Shown here piece by piece: positions 30,182 to 38,701 of a stretch of DNA of 64,000 nucleotides. Numbering within the stretch: position 1 is the first letter of the stretch; every line of letters begins with the position of its first letter. The notes under the pieces are model-generated. The model was not told the DNA's origin. It made no database searches and saw nothing but the letters and a program-made list of their open reading frames with translations. Source of the DNA: Mycobacterium genavense ATCC 51234 (GTDB taxonomy: Bacteria > Actinomycetota > Actinomycetes > Mycobacteriales > Mycobacteriaceae); assembly GCF_000526915.1 (NCBI RefSeq), contig NZ_JAGZ01000010.1, positions 108,201 through 172,200 of the forward strand, written 5' to 3'. The translations under genes and the position numbers were made by a program.

Positions 30182-31829
30182 CGTTCGCGCCGTGCTCGAA
30201 CGATCAGTGACACCACCGCGACGGCCGCGGCCACCACACCGGCGAACACCAGCGCCACATTGCGGGCGCGGTGGTTCGGCGGCGGTGCGGGATGGACGAC
30301 ACGGCTGGCGGCCGCCGGCGAAAGGCGCTCTCCCGCAGGCACATCAAAGGTCAACGCGGCCACCGGGTCGACCACACCGTAGCCTACCTGGTTGTCGACG
30401 CCGCGGGGTGGATTATGCGCGGTCTGCAGAATCCTGTTGATGATCTGGTGTGCGGACAGTCCCGGATATTTGGCCCGCACCAACGCGGCTATCCCGCTGA
30501 CATACGCCGCGGAAAAGCTGGTGCCCCAGAACGGCATGTTCTTTGCGCCCGGCCGGATCGGCGGGTAGGCATTCGCCGGTCCCCCGGTTTCCGGGGACAG
30601 CCCCATGATCCCGACGCCCGGGGCGGCCGCGGCGACCCACGGCCCGGCCAGGCTCTTGTTGATCGGTGCGCCGGTGTTGTCGACCGCACCCACCGACAGC
30701 ACGTAATCGGAGAACCAGGACGGCGACGACACCGTCTTGACCTGGTGCCAGTCGCGGGGATCGGACGCATTGAGCGGGTCGAACGTCGGGTTTTGGGCGC
30801 AGCCGTCTTCGCTGTCATTGCCCGCGGCCGCCACGATGCCGCGTCCTTGACCGTGGCCGCGTACCAGACGGCGGCGCCGATCGCGGTCTGATCGAGCGGG
30901 TCGGCAGCCGAGACACAGGCGGTGACACTGATATTGATCACCCTGGCGCCCATGTTCGCCGCATGCACGATGGCACTGGCCAGTGTCGCGATGGTGCCGG
31001 CCTTCTTGCGTCCCTCGAAGTCGCCGGGGTTCGGGTTCACCGGCTCGAAGGCCCGCGAGGACTGGCGGATGGAGATGACGGTCGCGTGCGGAGCGACACC
31101 GGCGACGCCGTCGGGTGCGCCCGGCGGCGGTGGGGGCACCTCGGGATCGTCGGGCTGGCCGGGCGCGGGTTCCCCCGGCACGTTCGACGGCGCGTCCGGC
31201 GGTGGCGGTGGAGGTGGCGGCGGGGCCACGGTTTGGGTGATCGTCACCGGCGACGGCGGTGGCGGAGGTGCGGGCGGCGGTGGCGGTCCGCCGGGGGGCG
31301 GTGCGCCCGCATCGGTCGGCGGTGGGCCCGCCGGCGGACCGAAGGCCGGCGCACTGGGCATCGGCGCGGGCATCGGCATGCCTTGCGGCGCAGCGGCGAT
31401 CAGCGATGCCACCACGGTGCCGTGCGCATCGCAGTCGCTCAGTCCGTCACCGCCCATGATGTAGTCACCGCCGGCCACCACCGGCAGCCGGCGGCTGGGG
31501 TTGACCCCGGTGTCGATGACCGCGACCGGCACCCCGTTTCCGGTCGAGTACTGCCAGGCCTTGCTCACGTTGAGCATCGTGAAGCCGGGGGCGGGCAGGG
31601 CGACGTTGGGATCGGCGACGGTGATGGTCCGCGCGCAGGCAAAGGCCTGCCGTATCGGCTGGTCCGGAGCGGGTTTGCCGTCGACCGGCACCCGACCGGG
31701 ATCGACGACCGGCGGCGGAATCGCTTGTGCCGCAGGAAGGCCCACGATCAAGATGACCAGCAGGCTGGTCAGTGCCGTGGCCGCGACTCGCCGAGTCATG
31801 GTGCGTGCGGACAACGCCGTCCGGGTCAT
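30178..31829 (-). pseudogene. mycP2: Mycosin MycP2 of ESX-2, frameshifted
   Basis: A signal peptide, catalytic Asp (AVIDTGVN), His (CDAHGT), a long Pro-rich insertion (about residues 145-235) typical of MycP2, and IRQSSRAFEPVNP are in one frame. AAAGNDSEDG, the Ser motif GTSFSAAYVSG and the C-terminal helix are in another. The break near 30840 is a lost base in what should read KDAGIVAAAGN. The ATG at 31829 now lies 20 bp from the eccD2 stop because a 23-bp tandem duplication has split the usual ATGA overlap. The truncated product lacks the catalytic Ser. Confidence 0.9.
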
Positions 31830-31866
31830 CGCATGCGCACCCACCGGGTCATCGCATGCGCACCCA
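31821..31866. repeat. 23-bp perfect tandem duplication at the eccD2/mycP2 junction
   Basis: Two identical 23-bp units (31821-31843 and 31844-31866) span the end of eccD2 and the start of mycP2. Each unit contains the ATGA-type overlap sequence, so there are now two candidate ATGs (31852 and 31829). Only 31829 leads into mycP2. This uncouples the two genes. Confidence 0.93.
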
Positions 31867-33341
31867 AGTGAACAATCCGCCGATCCACGCGGCCAGCGGC
31901 AACGCCGCGATGATCGCGGCGATCTCCACCCATTCGGCGGTCATCCGCACCAGCGGGGTGAACCGGGTGATCGGCACCAGCAGGGCGGCGTGCAGACCGG
32001 CGCCGCCGAAGGCGGCCAATACCAGTGCGGCCCAAAGCAATCCGTAGCCCGACGAAGCCGGCTCGTGCACCGCGTATTTGGCCACACCGACGCACAGCGC
32101 CGCGGCGGCGCCGCACACCGGCGTCACCGCCTGTCGCTTGTCGGCGAATGCACGCCCCCGGCTGATGAAGATCACCACGAACAGGCCGGCCAGCACGGCG
32201 GCCGGCACGTCGCGGTCGTGGCCCGGCATCAGGGTGGCCCACACCGCGACCGGAAGTGTCAGCCCCGCCCCGGCACAAATCCCGGTCAGCACGTTGTTAG
32301 CGTGGACCGCTGCGAGCGCGATCTGGGCACCGCGCGGGGTGGTGTCGGGGTTTGCCTCCTCGTCGGCACCGTCCTCGACGGCGACACCGCGTCGGCCGGC
32401 AGACCCGCGCTGCGCCGGAACAGGTCGCGCCCGGTGATCGACCCGAAGTAGGGCGGGCGGATCCGCGCGACCCACAGCGCGGTCGTCGGGGCCATGGTCA
32501 ACAACAGGAGCAGCACGACAAGCGCGCACATGCCCAGCCACTGCGCGGGCACCGGCCACCACATCCGGGTTGCGGCGGCCGCGCCACCGATTCCCAGCAG
32601 GGTCACCACGGTGGCCGCCACGTTGGCATGACGTCGTGTCGCGGAGGTGATGCCGCAGGTCAGTACGGCACCGGCCAGGGCTGCGATGAACGCGTGCGCG
32701 ACCCCCAGCTGGCCGGGCGCACCGGAGGCCAGGCTCGCGGTGAGCAGCGGCACCGCGGTCCAGCCGAGACCGTCGACCATGTCGATGCGGTCCGGCCACC
32801 ACCGCCACACCGTGGCCGCGCCGCCGGCGATCAGCAGACCGGCCACGCCGGTCACGATGGTGGGCATCAGCGAGTCGGTCGAGAAGCGTTGGCGCACAGC
32901 TAGTCCCAGCAGCGTCAGCGCCACCATCGCCAGGATCACCAAGGCGGTGTGCGCCGCGGTTCTCAGGGTCACCGGTTCGAACAGGGCCTTGCCGACCCGG
33001 GCCAGGCCGGTGGACAGCGACTCGTACTGCGGCTCGAACGACTCCCCGGCTACCGCGGGAACCAGGGTGAGCATGGCGCCGTCTTCGACACCGAGCTCGT
33101 CCAACGTCTTGGTGACGTCCAGCCGCACCCCGTTGGCCTTCTGCAGCTCGTATCCGACACCGGGCTCGAGTCCGGTGAAACCGCGACGTTTGAGTTCGTC
33201 GTTGAGCAGCTCGACGACGTTGTCGATGAAGGCCTCGATCGGCACCGAGGCCGGATACACCTGCGAAATCAGGTGTTCTCCACATACCACCGCGACCGCA
33301 CAACGGGCTGGAAACGAGACTTTACCCACGTACGGGGTCAT
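31849..33341 (-). pseudogene. eccD2: EccD2 channel protein of ESX-2, frameshifted
   Basis: The ubiquitin-like N-terminal domain (about 1-95) and first half of the multi-helix membrane domain read from ATG 33341. Near 32386 one G is missing (GTGGTC expected, GTGTC found). The remaining helices (GAQIALAAVHANNVLTGICA onward) continue in another frame to TGA 31849-31851. EccD forms the lipid-lined inner vestibule of the ESX membrane complex. The start overlaps the upstream ATPase gene by one base. Confidence 0.9.
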
Positions 33342-34369
33342 TAACGCGGCCTGTCGGCATCTGGAATGTATTTGTCGGCGAACGCCGCGGTGATTTCGAA
33401 TAGGCGGAGTCGGGTTTTCTTCTTCAATTCGTACCGGGTATCGATGATCCCGCCTTTGGCGAGGAATGGGTCGTACGGCATGAATTCAACCGTCGCTCCC
33501 GATTGCGCGAAGCGCTCGGTGAGATAAGTGCGCGCCTCCCCGTCGTATTTGTCTCGGCTGTCGTTCAGGATGACCATGCTGCGAGACACCAGTTCGTGAT
33601 AACCTATCGAGCGCAGCAAGTCGATCGCGCGGGTGACCGGCAGCGAGGTGTCGGCCGTGAGACCGGACACGAACACCAGGGTGTCGCAGGCGTCGAGCAC
33701 CGCCTTCATCACGGGGTGCTCGAAATCGTCGGAGGTGTCGACCACGATCACGGTGTGGGTGCGCCGCAGCCGCGACAGCACCCCGGAGAACATCGAGGCC
33801 ACCAGCGGCCGCGGCTGGTCCAACGCCCGGTTGCCGGCCAGCACGTCAAGGCCAAGGCTGTTCTGCCCCAAGTGTTCTCGGATGTCCGCGTAGCCCTGCA
33901 CGTCAGTGTCGTTGAGCACCGCCGCGTAGTCTCCCGGCGGGGACTCGTCGATCCGCCCGGCCAGCGTGCCGAAGCCGGGAGCGGCGTCGATCGCGACGAC
34001 GTTCTCGGGCCGGCATTCCCGGAACACGGCGCCGATGCAGGCGGTCATCGTGGTCTTGCCGACCCCACCCTTCCCCGAGACGACCCCGATCACGTACTGC
34101 TTGCGGATGTGCCGACGGATACGCTCCTGCAATTCCCGATAATGTCTTTCGGACGGGGATTCGCCGAAGTTGATGACGTGGCCGGATAGCTGATACAGAA
34201 ATTTGCGCCAGCCACCGCCGGGTGGAATTTTGCGCGGGGCGACCATGTCTGAAATGCGTAATGTTCCGGAAACTGAATCCTGATTTTGGTACAGCGCGGC
34301 GGGCGTTTCTCGCCGGGTTGGTCCGCCCTGTTCCGGAGAATTGGAGGAGCCCGTCCACGGATTCGTCAC
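33341..34369 (-). CDS. MinD/ParA-like ATPase of the ESX-2 locus (Rv3888c/EspI-like)
   Basis: A 342-residue protein. About 75 N-terminal residues are polar, then a helical linker leads to the ATPase with deviant Walker A SGKGGVGKTTM near 125. Switch motifs AIDAAPGFGTLAG and VVDTSDDFEHP follow. GTG 34369 gives VTNPWTGSS and the family length (341 in M. tuberculosis, from memory). The frame is open from end to end, unlike nearly all its neighbours. The family resembles EspI, which responds to ATP levels to modulate ESX-1. It may survive by chance or have another job. Confidence 0.87.
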   Translation of the reverse strand: MTNPWTGSSNSPEQGGPTRRETPAALYQNQDSVSGTLRISDMVAPRKIPPGGGWRKFLYQLSGHVINFGESPSERHYRELQERIRRHIRKQYVIGVVSGKGGVGKTTMTACIGAVFRECRPENVVAIDAAPGFGTLAGRIDESPPGDYAAVLNDTDVQGYADIREHLGQNSLGLDVLAGNRALDQPRPLVASMFSGVLSRLRRTHTVIVVDTSDDFEHPVMKAVLDACDTLVFVSGLTADTSLPVTRAIDLLRSIGYHELVSRSMVILNDSRDKYDGEARTYLTERFAQSGATVEFMPYDPFLAKGGIIDTRYELKKKTRLRLFEITAAFADKYIPDADRPR

Positions 34370-34404
34370 GATGCCGATGCTATCATTTTCGAACTGCCTT
34401 TCGA

Positions 34405-35237
34405 CTACACGACTTTTCGGTACGAATGCCATTCCTGATCGGCCGGCAGCCGCCGCACCATGTGGTTGATCGCAGCACCGATGTTGCTCTTGGTACCCGG
34501 GGCGATGATCATCCACTTCTTGCCCCCGGAGGAAACCTGTTCGGCGAGCACCCGGCCTTCCGGCGTATCGATGATCGTCACCGCGCCCAGGTCGATGTAG
34601 GTGCGGGTCGGCGATCCGTTGTCCACCCCGGGACTGCAGCGCCACGAACGAGGCCTGGGCCGAGCGGCCGGGATCGGTGGCCAGTTTCAGCATGTGCACT
34701 TGGTCGGCCGCGAGCCCTTGCTTGCCCAGGAACTCGTGCAACGATGCCTCGTCGGTGGCAGCGGCGCGCAGCGCGTCCGCGTCCAGCGTGACCGGCCGTA
34801 ACTTCGCGGGTTCGCTTGCGCCACAAAGACGTTCGATCTACAGGTTGAGCGCTGCGCTGGCCGTGCCCTCGTTGTTCGTGATGCCCGCCCCGCTGATTCG
34901 GACCAGGTTTCCCGAGCGTTTGATGGCCACCCACCACTGCGCGAACCTGGCGAGCAGCGCGCGCCGGTTCGCCGTCGGCTGCCAGGCGGAAGTTCACCAG
35001 CAATGCGATGTCGCGGCGCGACAGCACGGTCAGCCATTCGACTATCGCCCCGTCGACGGAGCCGGTTTCATCGATGGCCCCGGCGGCCCGTAGGTCCGCG
35101 GTCACCGGGTGTGCCAGCGCCGTGTGCTTGGGCTCTACGCTGGGCAAATGCGGCCGCAGCCCCATCTCGGGGGCCAGGACCTCGATGCCGGTGAGTACCT
35201 GTAGGACCCAAAGGCCGTCCAATGAGGTGGTTAGCAC
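34405..35237 (-). pseudogene. espG2: EspG2 chaperone of ESX-2, disrupted
   Basis: Segments match EspG2, the cytosolic chaperone that binds PE-PPE pairs. They are VLTTSLDGLWVLQVLTGIE at the start, RFAQWWVAIKRSGNLVRI and RLCG in the middle, and GRVLAEQVSSGGKKWMIIAP to the end (EWHSYRKVV). A frameshift near 34949, an in-frame TAG at 34838-34840 (CAG expected) and one extra base near 34631 break it. Its usual clients PE36/PPE69 are not in the window. GTG 35237 has AAGGGA upstream. Confidence 0.88.
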
Positions 35238-35296
35238 GGTCTTCCCTTAGAGCCAAGTGCGGGGCGCACGCTTACGTGCGCCCCGCCAAGCCAGGA

Positions 35297-35587
35297 CTAC
35301 GTGAAGAAGGCCTGGGTTGCCTGGTCCGTATTGATCGCGTTCTCGTGAACGGTGTTGACGGTGTGCCCGTGCAGGCTGACGGTCTGGATCATGTCGTCGA
35401 ATCCGTGCAGCATCTGCTGTTGCGCGTCGAAGAAGGCCGTCGCCCCCTGGCCCTGGAAGAACTCGGCAAACGACTGGGTGATGTGGTAGACGTCGTCCTT
35501 GATTTCCATCAGCTGCGCGGCCTGCGTTGCGATGTCACCGGAAAGGCCGCTGACGGCGGCGTGGTCGTAGACAATGTGATCTGACAT
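35297..35587 (-). CDS. esxC: WXG100-family protein EsxC
   Basis: A 96-residue small helical secreted protein of the ESAT-6 family, paired with EsxD in ESX-2. It has the helix-turn-helix layout. The central turn is FFQGQGA in place of WxG, as in M. tuberculosis EsxC (FFAGHGA). The frame is intact with AAGGA before the ATG. Its partner esxD is broken and the export motor genes are absent, so secretion through ESX-2 is not expected. Confidence 0.92.
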   Translation of the reverse strand: MSDHIVYDHAAVSGLSGDIATQAAQLMEIKDDVYHITQSFAEFFQGQGATAFFDAQQQMLHGFDDMIQTVSLHGHTVNTVHENAINTDQATQAFFT

Positions 35588-35630
35588 ATTCGAATTCCTT
35601 AGGAGTAAGAAAGCTTTTGGGATTGCCGGC

Positions 35631-35968
35631 TTAGGTGGACTGAAGTCCGCCGAACACGCCGCTGGGGTTGTGGGTCGAATCGGCTTCGTGGTGCTCCATC
35701 AACGTTGCAGTCTGGGCGAGGCCGTGCGCCAGACAGTTTCCGCCGGTCATGATCTGCTGCAGGTCGTGGGCAATCTGGCCCGCCGTGTTCAGCGACGTCG
35801 AGCCGGCCTGCCCGGCCCATCCGGTTGCGCTGACGATGTTCTCGCGGCCACTCAAGTACTGGTTCGCGATTGCGGTGCTTCTTCGAGCCGCGCCTCAATC
35901 CGTTGCTTCGAACTGCGCAGCAGCTCCGGTGTAACAACCTCCGGTGTAACAACCGTTGTCCCCGCCAT
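35631..35968 (-). pseudogene. esxD: WXG100-family partner EsxD, frameshifted
   Basis: ATG 35968 (GGGAG upstream) starts MAGTTVVTPE, then a perfect 15-bp tandem duplication repeats VVTPE in frame. A frameshift near 35875 follows: the first frame ends at TGA, while ANQYLSGRENIVSATGWAGQ and the rest to 35631 continue in another frame. The central motif is WAGQAG. The C-terminal half aligns well with EsxD (TGGNCLAHGLAQTATLMEHHEADS). The predicted product is about 35 residues. Confidence 0.86.
35924..35953. repeat. 15-bp perfect tandem duplication in esxD
   Basis: CTCCGGTGTAACAAC occurs twice (35924-35938, 35939-35953). It is in frame and adds VVTPE to the N-terminus of EsxD. It is not the frame-breaking lesion. 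Confidence 0.93.
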
Positions 35969-36077
35969 GTGTTTCTCCCTTGATTTCCGTAGGCTCCCCG
36001 ACCTGGATATAATAAGAGTGTAGACAGGGATCGGGGTCTGTCACTTCAGTTGGATTTCCTGCTGCACAGGCGTTGAG

Positions 36078-36407
36078 TTACCCGTTGGCGAAAGCCGTAA
36101 AACGCCACGTCACAGGGTGCTGGAGCCGTCTGCCGAGCCGCCCACCGTCGGCGTCGGTCAACCGGACGTCCCAGTGGCCGTTCACCGTCGGTGTCCACGT
36201 AGCCGGTCACGCCGTTCTGGTCGGCGCACAGGACCCGTCCAGCCCGTACCAACGCAAGCCCCCGCCGCGGTCGGCGGCCACCGCCCAGGTTCCCGATCCG
36301 TCGCCGGTGAAGTACGCCTCGGGCACGCCGTCGTGGTCGAGATCGAGGTCGGGTTGGCCGTGCCAGATGGCGGCCGCACCGTCATCTCCGGATAAGCAGT
36401 AGTCCAT
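36078..36407 (-). pseudogene. Remnant of an Rv3906c-like Asp-repeat protein
   Basis: Three frames together read GQPDLDLDHDGVPEAYFTGD, then DQNGVTGYVDTDG, then HWDVRLTDADGG to TAA 36078-36080. The Asp/Gly-rich repeats resemble calcium-binding-like repeats of the Rv3899c/Rv3906c group near ESX-2. Frameshifts lie near 36232 and 36190. It is directly upstream of pcnA's 3' end, where M. tuberculosis has Rv3906c. It marks the right edge of the ESX-2 deletion. Family identification is from memory. Confidence 0.6.
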
Positions 36408-36431
36408 GCGTACTCGGACGCGCCGGCACCG

Positions 36432-37874
36432 CTACCCGTTCCTGCGGGATCGCCACCACGCCAACAGCTCCGCGGTGGCCTCTTCCTCGGTCAGCGGTCC
36501 ACGGTCCAGCCGCAGCTCCTTGAGGAACCGCCACGCCTCGCCGACGTGCGGCCCGGCCGGGATGCCGAGCAACTTCATGATCCGGTTGCCGTCCAGGTCG
36601 GGACGCACCCGGGCCAGATCCTCCTGCGCGGCCAACTCGGCGATGCGCGCCTCGAGGCGATCGTAGTTGGCCTGCAACCGCGCGGCCCGACGCTTGTTGC
36701 GGGTCGTGCAGTCGGCGCGGACCAACTTGTGCAGCCGCGGCAGCAACGGCCCGGCGTCGGTGACGTAGCGGCGCACCGCGGAGTCGGTCCACTTCCCGTC
36801 GCCGTAGCCGTGGAACCGCAGGTGCAAATAGACAAGCTGGGAGACGTCGTCGACCATCTGTTTGGAGTACTTGAGCGCCCGCATCCGCTTGCGGGTCATC
36901 TTGGCGCCGACGACCTCGTGGTGGTGGAAGCTCACGCCGCCGTTGTCTTCGTGGCGCCGGGTGGCGGGCTTGCCGATGTCGTGCAGCAGCGCCGCCCAGC
37001 GCAGCACCAAATCCGGGCCCTCGTCCTCCAGGGCGACGACTTGGCGCAGCACAGTCAGCGAATGCTGATAGACGTCCTTGTGCTGGTGATGTTCGTCGAT
37101 GGCCATCTGCATGCCGCCGACCTCGGGCAACACCACCGCGCCCATCCCGGTTTGCACCAGCAACTCGATGCCGGCGACCGGATCGGCGCCCAGCAGCAGC
37201 TTGTCCAGCTCCGCGGCCACCCGTTCGGCGCTGATTCGGCTCAACTGCGGAGCCATCTCCTCGATCGCGGTCCGCACCCGGGGCGCGACGGTGAACCCCA
37301 GTTGCGAGACGAACCGGGCGGCGCGCAGCATCCGCAGCGGGTCGTCGCCGAAGGACACCGCGGGCGCCGCCGGGGTGTCCAGAACCCGGGCCTTCAGCGC
37401 CGCCAAACCGCCCAGCGGATCGAGGAATTCGCCCGGGCCGGCCGACGTGATGCGCACGGCCATCGCATTCGCGGTGAAATCCCGGCGCACCAGGTCGTCG
37501 TCGAGCCGGTCGCCGAACTTCACGTCGGGATTGCGCGACACCTGGTCGTAGGTGTCCGCCCGGAAGGTCGTGATTTCCAGGCGGTGCTCGTGCTTGCCGA
37601 CGCCGACGGTGCCGAACTCGATCCCGGTATCCCAGACCGCGTCGGCCCAACCCCGCACGATCTCCTGCACCTGCTCGGGCCGGGCGTCGGTGGTGAAGTC
37701 CAGATCCGGGCTCAGCCGGCGCAACAGCGCGTCGCGCACCGACCCGCCGACCAGAAACAAGTCGTGCCCCCTGGCCTCGAACAGAGCGCCCAATCCGCTC
37801 AGCACCTCGGTATGCTGATTCAGGGCGACCGCGGCCGAGGCAAGCAGCTCCACATCGGCGGCGGGTTCGGACAC
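36432..37874 (-). CDS. pcnA: CCA-adding tRNA nucleotidyltransferase
   Basis: A 480-residue enzyme of the Pol-beta superfamily. GGSVRDALL and the catalytic DLDFTTDA (two Asp) are near residues 45-60, RRDFTANAMA and RAARF follow, and a C-terminal HD domain contains LLHDIGKP. It adds or repairs the 3' CCA of tRNAs. GTG 37874 gives the M. tuberculosis length exactly; the upstream extension lacks support. The gene is divergent from mutT4. Confidence 0.96.
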   Translation of the reverse strand: MSEPAADVELLASAAVALNQHTEVLSGLGALFEARGHDLFLVGGSVRDALLRRLSPDLDFTTDARPEQVQEIVRGWADAVWDTGIEFGTVGVGKHEHRLEITTFRADTYDQVSRNPDVKFGDRLDDDLVRRDFTANAMAVRITSAGPGEFLDPLGGLAALKARVLDTPAAPAVSFGDDPLRMLRAARFVSQLGFTVAPRVRTAIEEMAPQLSRISAERVAAELDKLLLGADPVAGIELLVQTGMGAVVLPEVGGMQMAIDEHHQHKDVYQHSLTVLRQVVALEDEGPDLVLRWAALLHDIGKPATRRHEDNGGVSFHHHEVVGAKMTRKRMRALKYSKQMVDDVSQLVYLHLRFHGYGDGKWTDSAVRRYVTDAGPLLPRLHKLVRADCTTRNKRRAARLQANYDRLEARIAELAAQEDLARVRPDLDGNRIMKLLGIPAGPHVGEAWRFLKELRLDRGPLTEEEATAELLAWWRSRRNG

Positions 37875-37969
37875 GTTCGATGAGCCTAGTCGTGCGCGGG
37901 CCGCGGTCACGCCCGCACCAGCGGCGAGTGTGTCCGGAAGAACAGCTGGTGCCAGCTACTATCGCTTGG

Positions 37970-38701
37970 GTGTCGGATGGCGAACAAGCCAAACCACGTC
38001 GACGTCGGGGGCGCCGTCGCGGTCGTGGTGGTGTGGGCGCGTCCGGAAACGACGCCGAAGCCAAGGTGACTGCCGAGTCGGCGGCGGGTAACCGGCGCCG
38101 GCCGCGCCCGCCCCGCCGGGTGCCGGAGCGATTGCGTACCGTGCACGAGACCTCGGCGGGCGGACTGGTCATCGACGGTATCGACGGCCCGCTCGACGCC
38201 CAGGTCGCGGCCCTGATCGGGCGCGTCGACCGGCGCGGACGCATGCTGTGGTCACTGCCCAAGGGCCACATCGAGCTCGGTGAGACCGCCGAGCAGACCG
38301 CCATCCGTGAGGTCGCCGAGGAGACCGGGATCCGCGGCAGTGTGCTGGCCGCGCTGGGGCGCATCGACTACTGGTTCGTCACCGACGGCCGACGGGTGCA
38401 CAAGACGGTGCACCACTATCTAATGCGCTTCTCCGGTGGCGAGTTGTCCGACGAGGACCTCGAAGTCGCCGAGGTGGCGTGGGTGCCGATGCAGGAGTTG
38501 CCGTCACGGCTGGCCTACGCCGACGAACGCCGCCTCGCGGAGGTCGCCAACGAACTGATCGGCAAGCTGCAGGCCGACGGCCCCGCCGCGCTGCCGCCGC
38601 TGCCGCCCAGCACGCCTCGGCGCAACCCGCAGACCCATTCCCGAGCCCGACATTCCGACAAGCCCCGCGGTCGTCAGAACGGTCACGGGCCGAGGCCGTG
38701 A
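37970..38701 (+). CDS. mutT4: Nudix hydrolase MutT4
   Basis: A 243-residue protein. A basic, disordered N-terminus (RRRRGRRRGRGG) precedes the Nudix domain, whose box is complete: GHIELGETAEQTAIREVAEE, then TGI. The tail is Pro/Arg-rich. The family hydrolyses nucleotide diphosphates linked to other moieties. GTG 37970 (VSDGEQAK) matches the M. tuberculosis start. A TACTAT motif just upstream could be a -10 element and give a near-leaderless mRNA. It overlaps the next gene by GTGA. Confidence 0.92.
   Translation: MSDGEQAKPRRRRGRRRGRGGVGASGNDAEAKVTAESAAGNRRRPRPPRRVPERLRTVHETSAGGLVIDGIDGPLDAQVAALIGRVDRRGRMLWSLPKGHIELGETAEQTAIREVAEETGIRGSVLAALGRIDYWFVTDGRRVHKTVHHYLMRFSGGELSDEDLEVAEVAWVPMQELPSRLAYADERRLAEVANELIGKLQADGPAALPPLPPSTPRRNPQTHSRARHSDKPRGRQNGHGPRP

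Noticed and set aside
31100..31350. Low-complexity GGTGG-type repeats as a noncoding repeat
   Set aside because: They encode the Pro-rich insertion normal for MycP2 on the minus strand.
24500..36450. A mobile element or recombinase as the cause of the ESX-1/ESX-2 losses
   Set aside because: No transposase or integrase gene, terminal inverted repeat or att-like direct repeat is visible at either junction.
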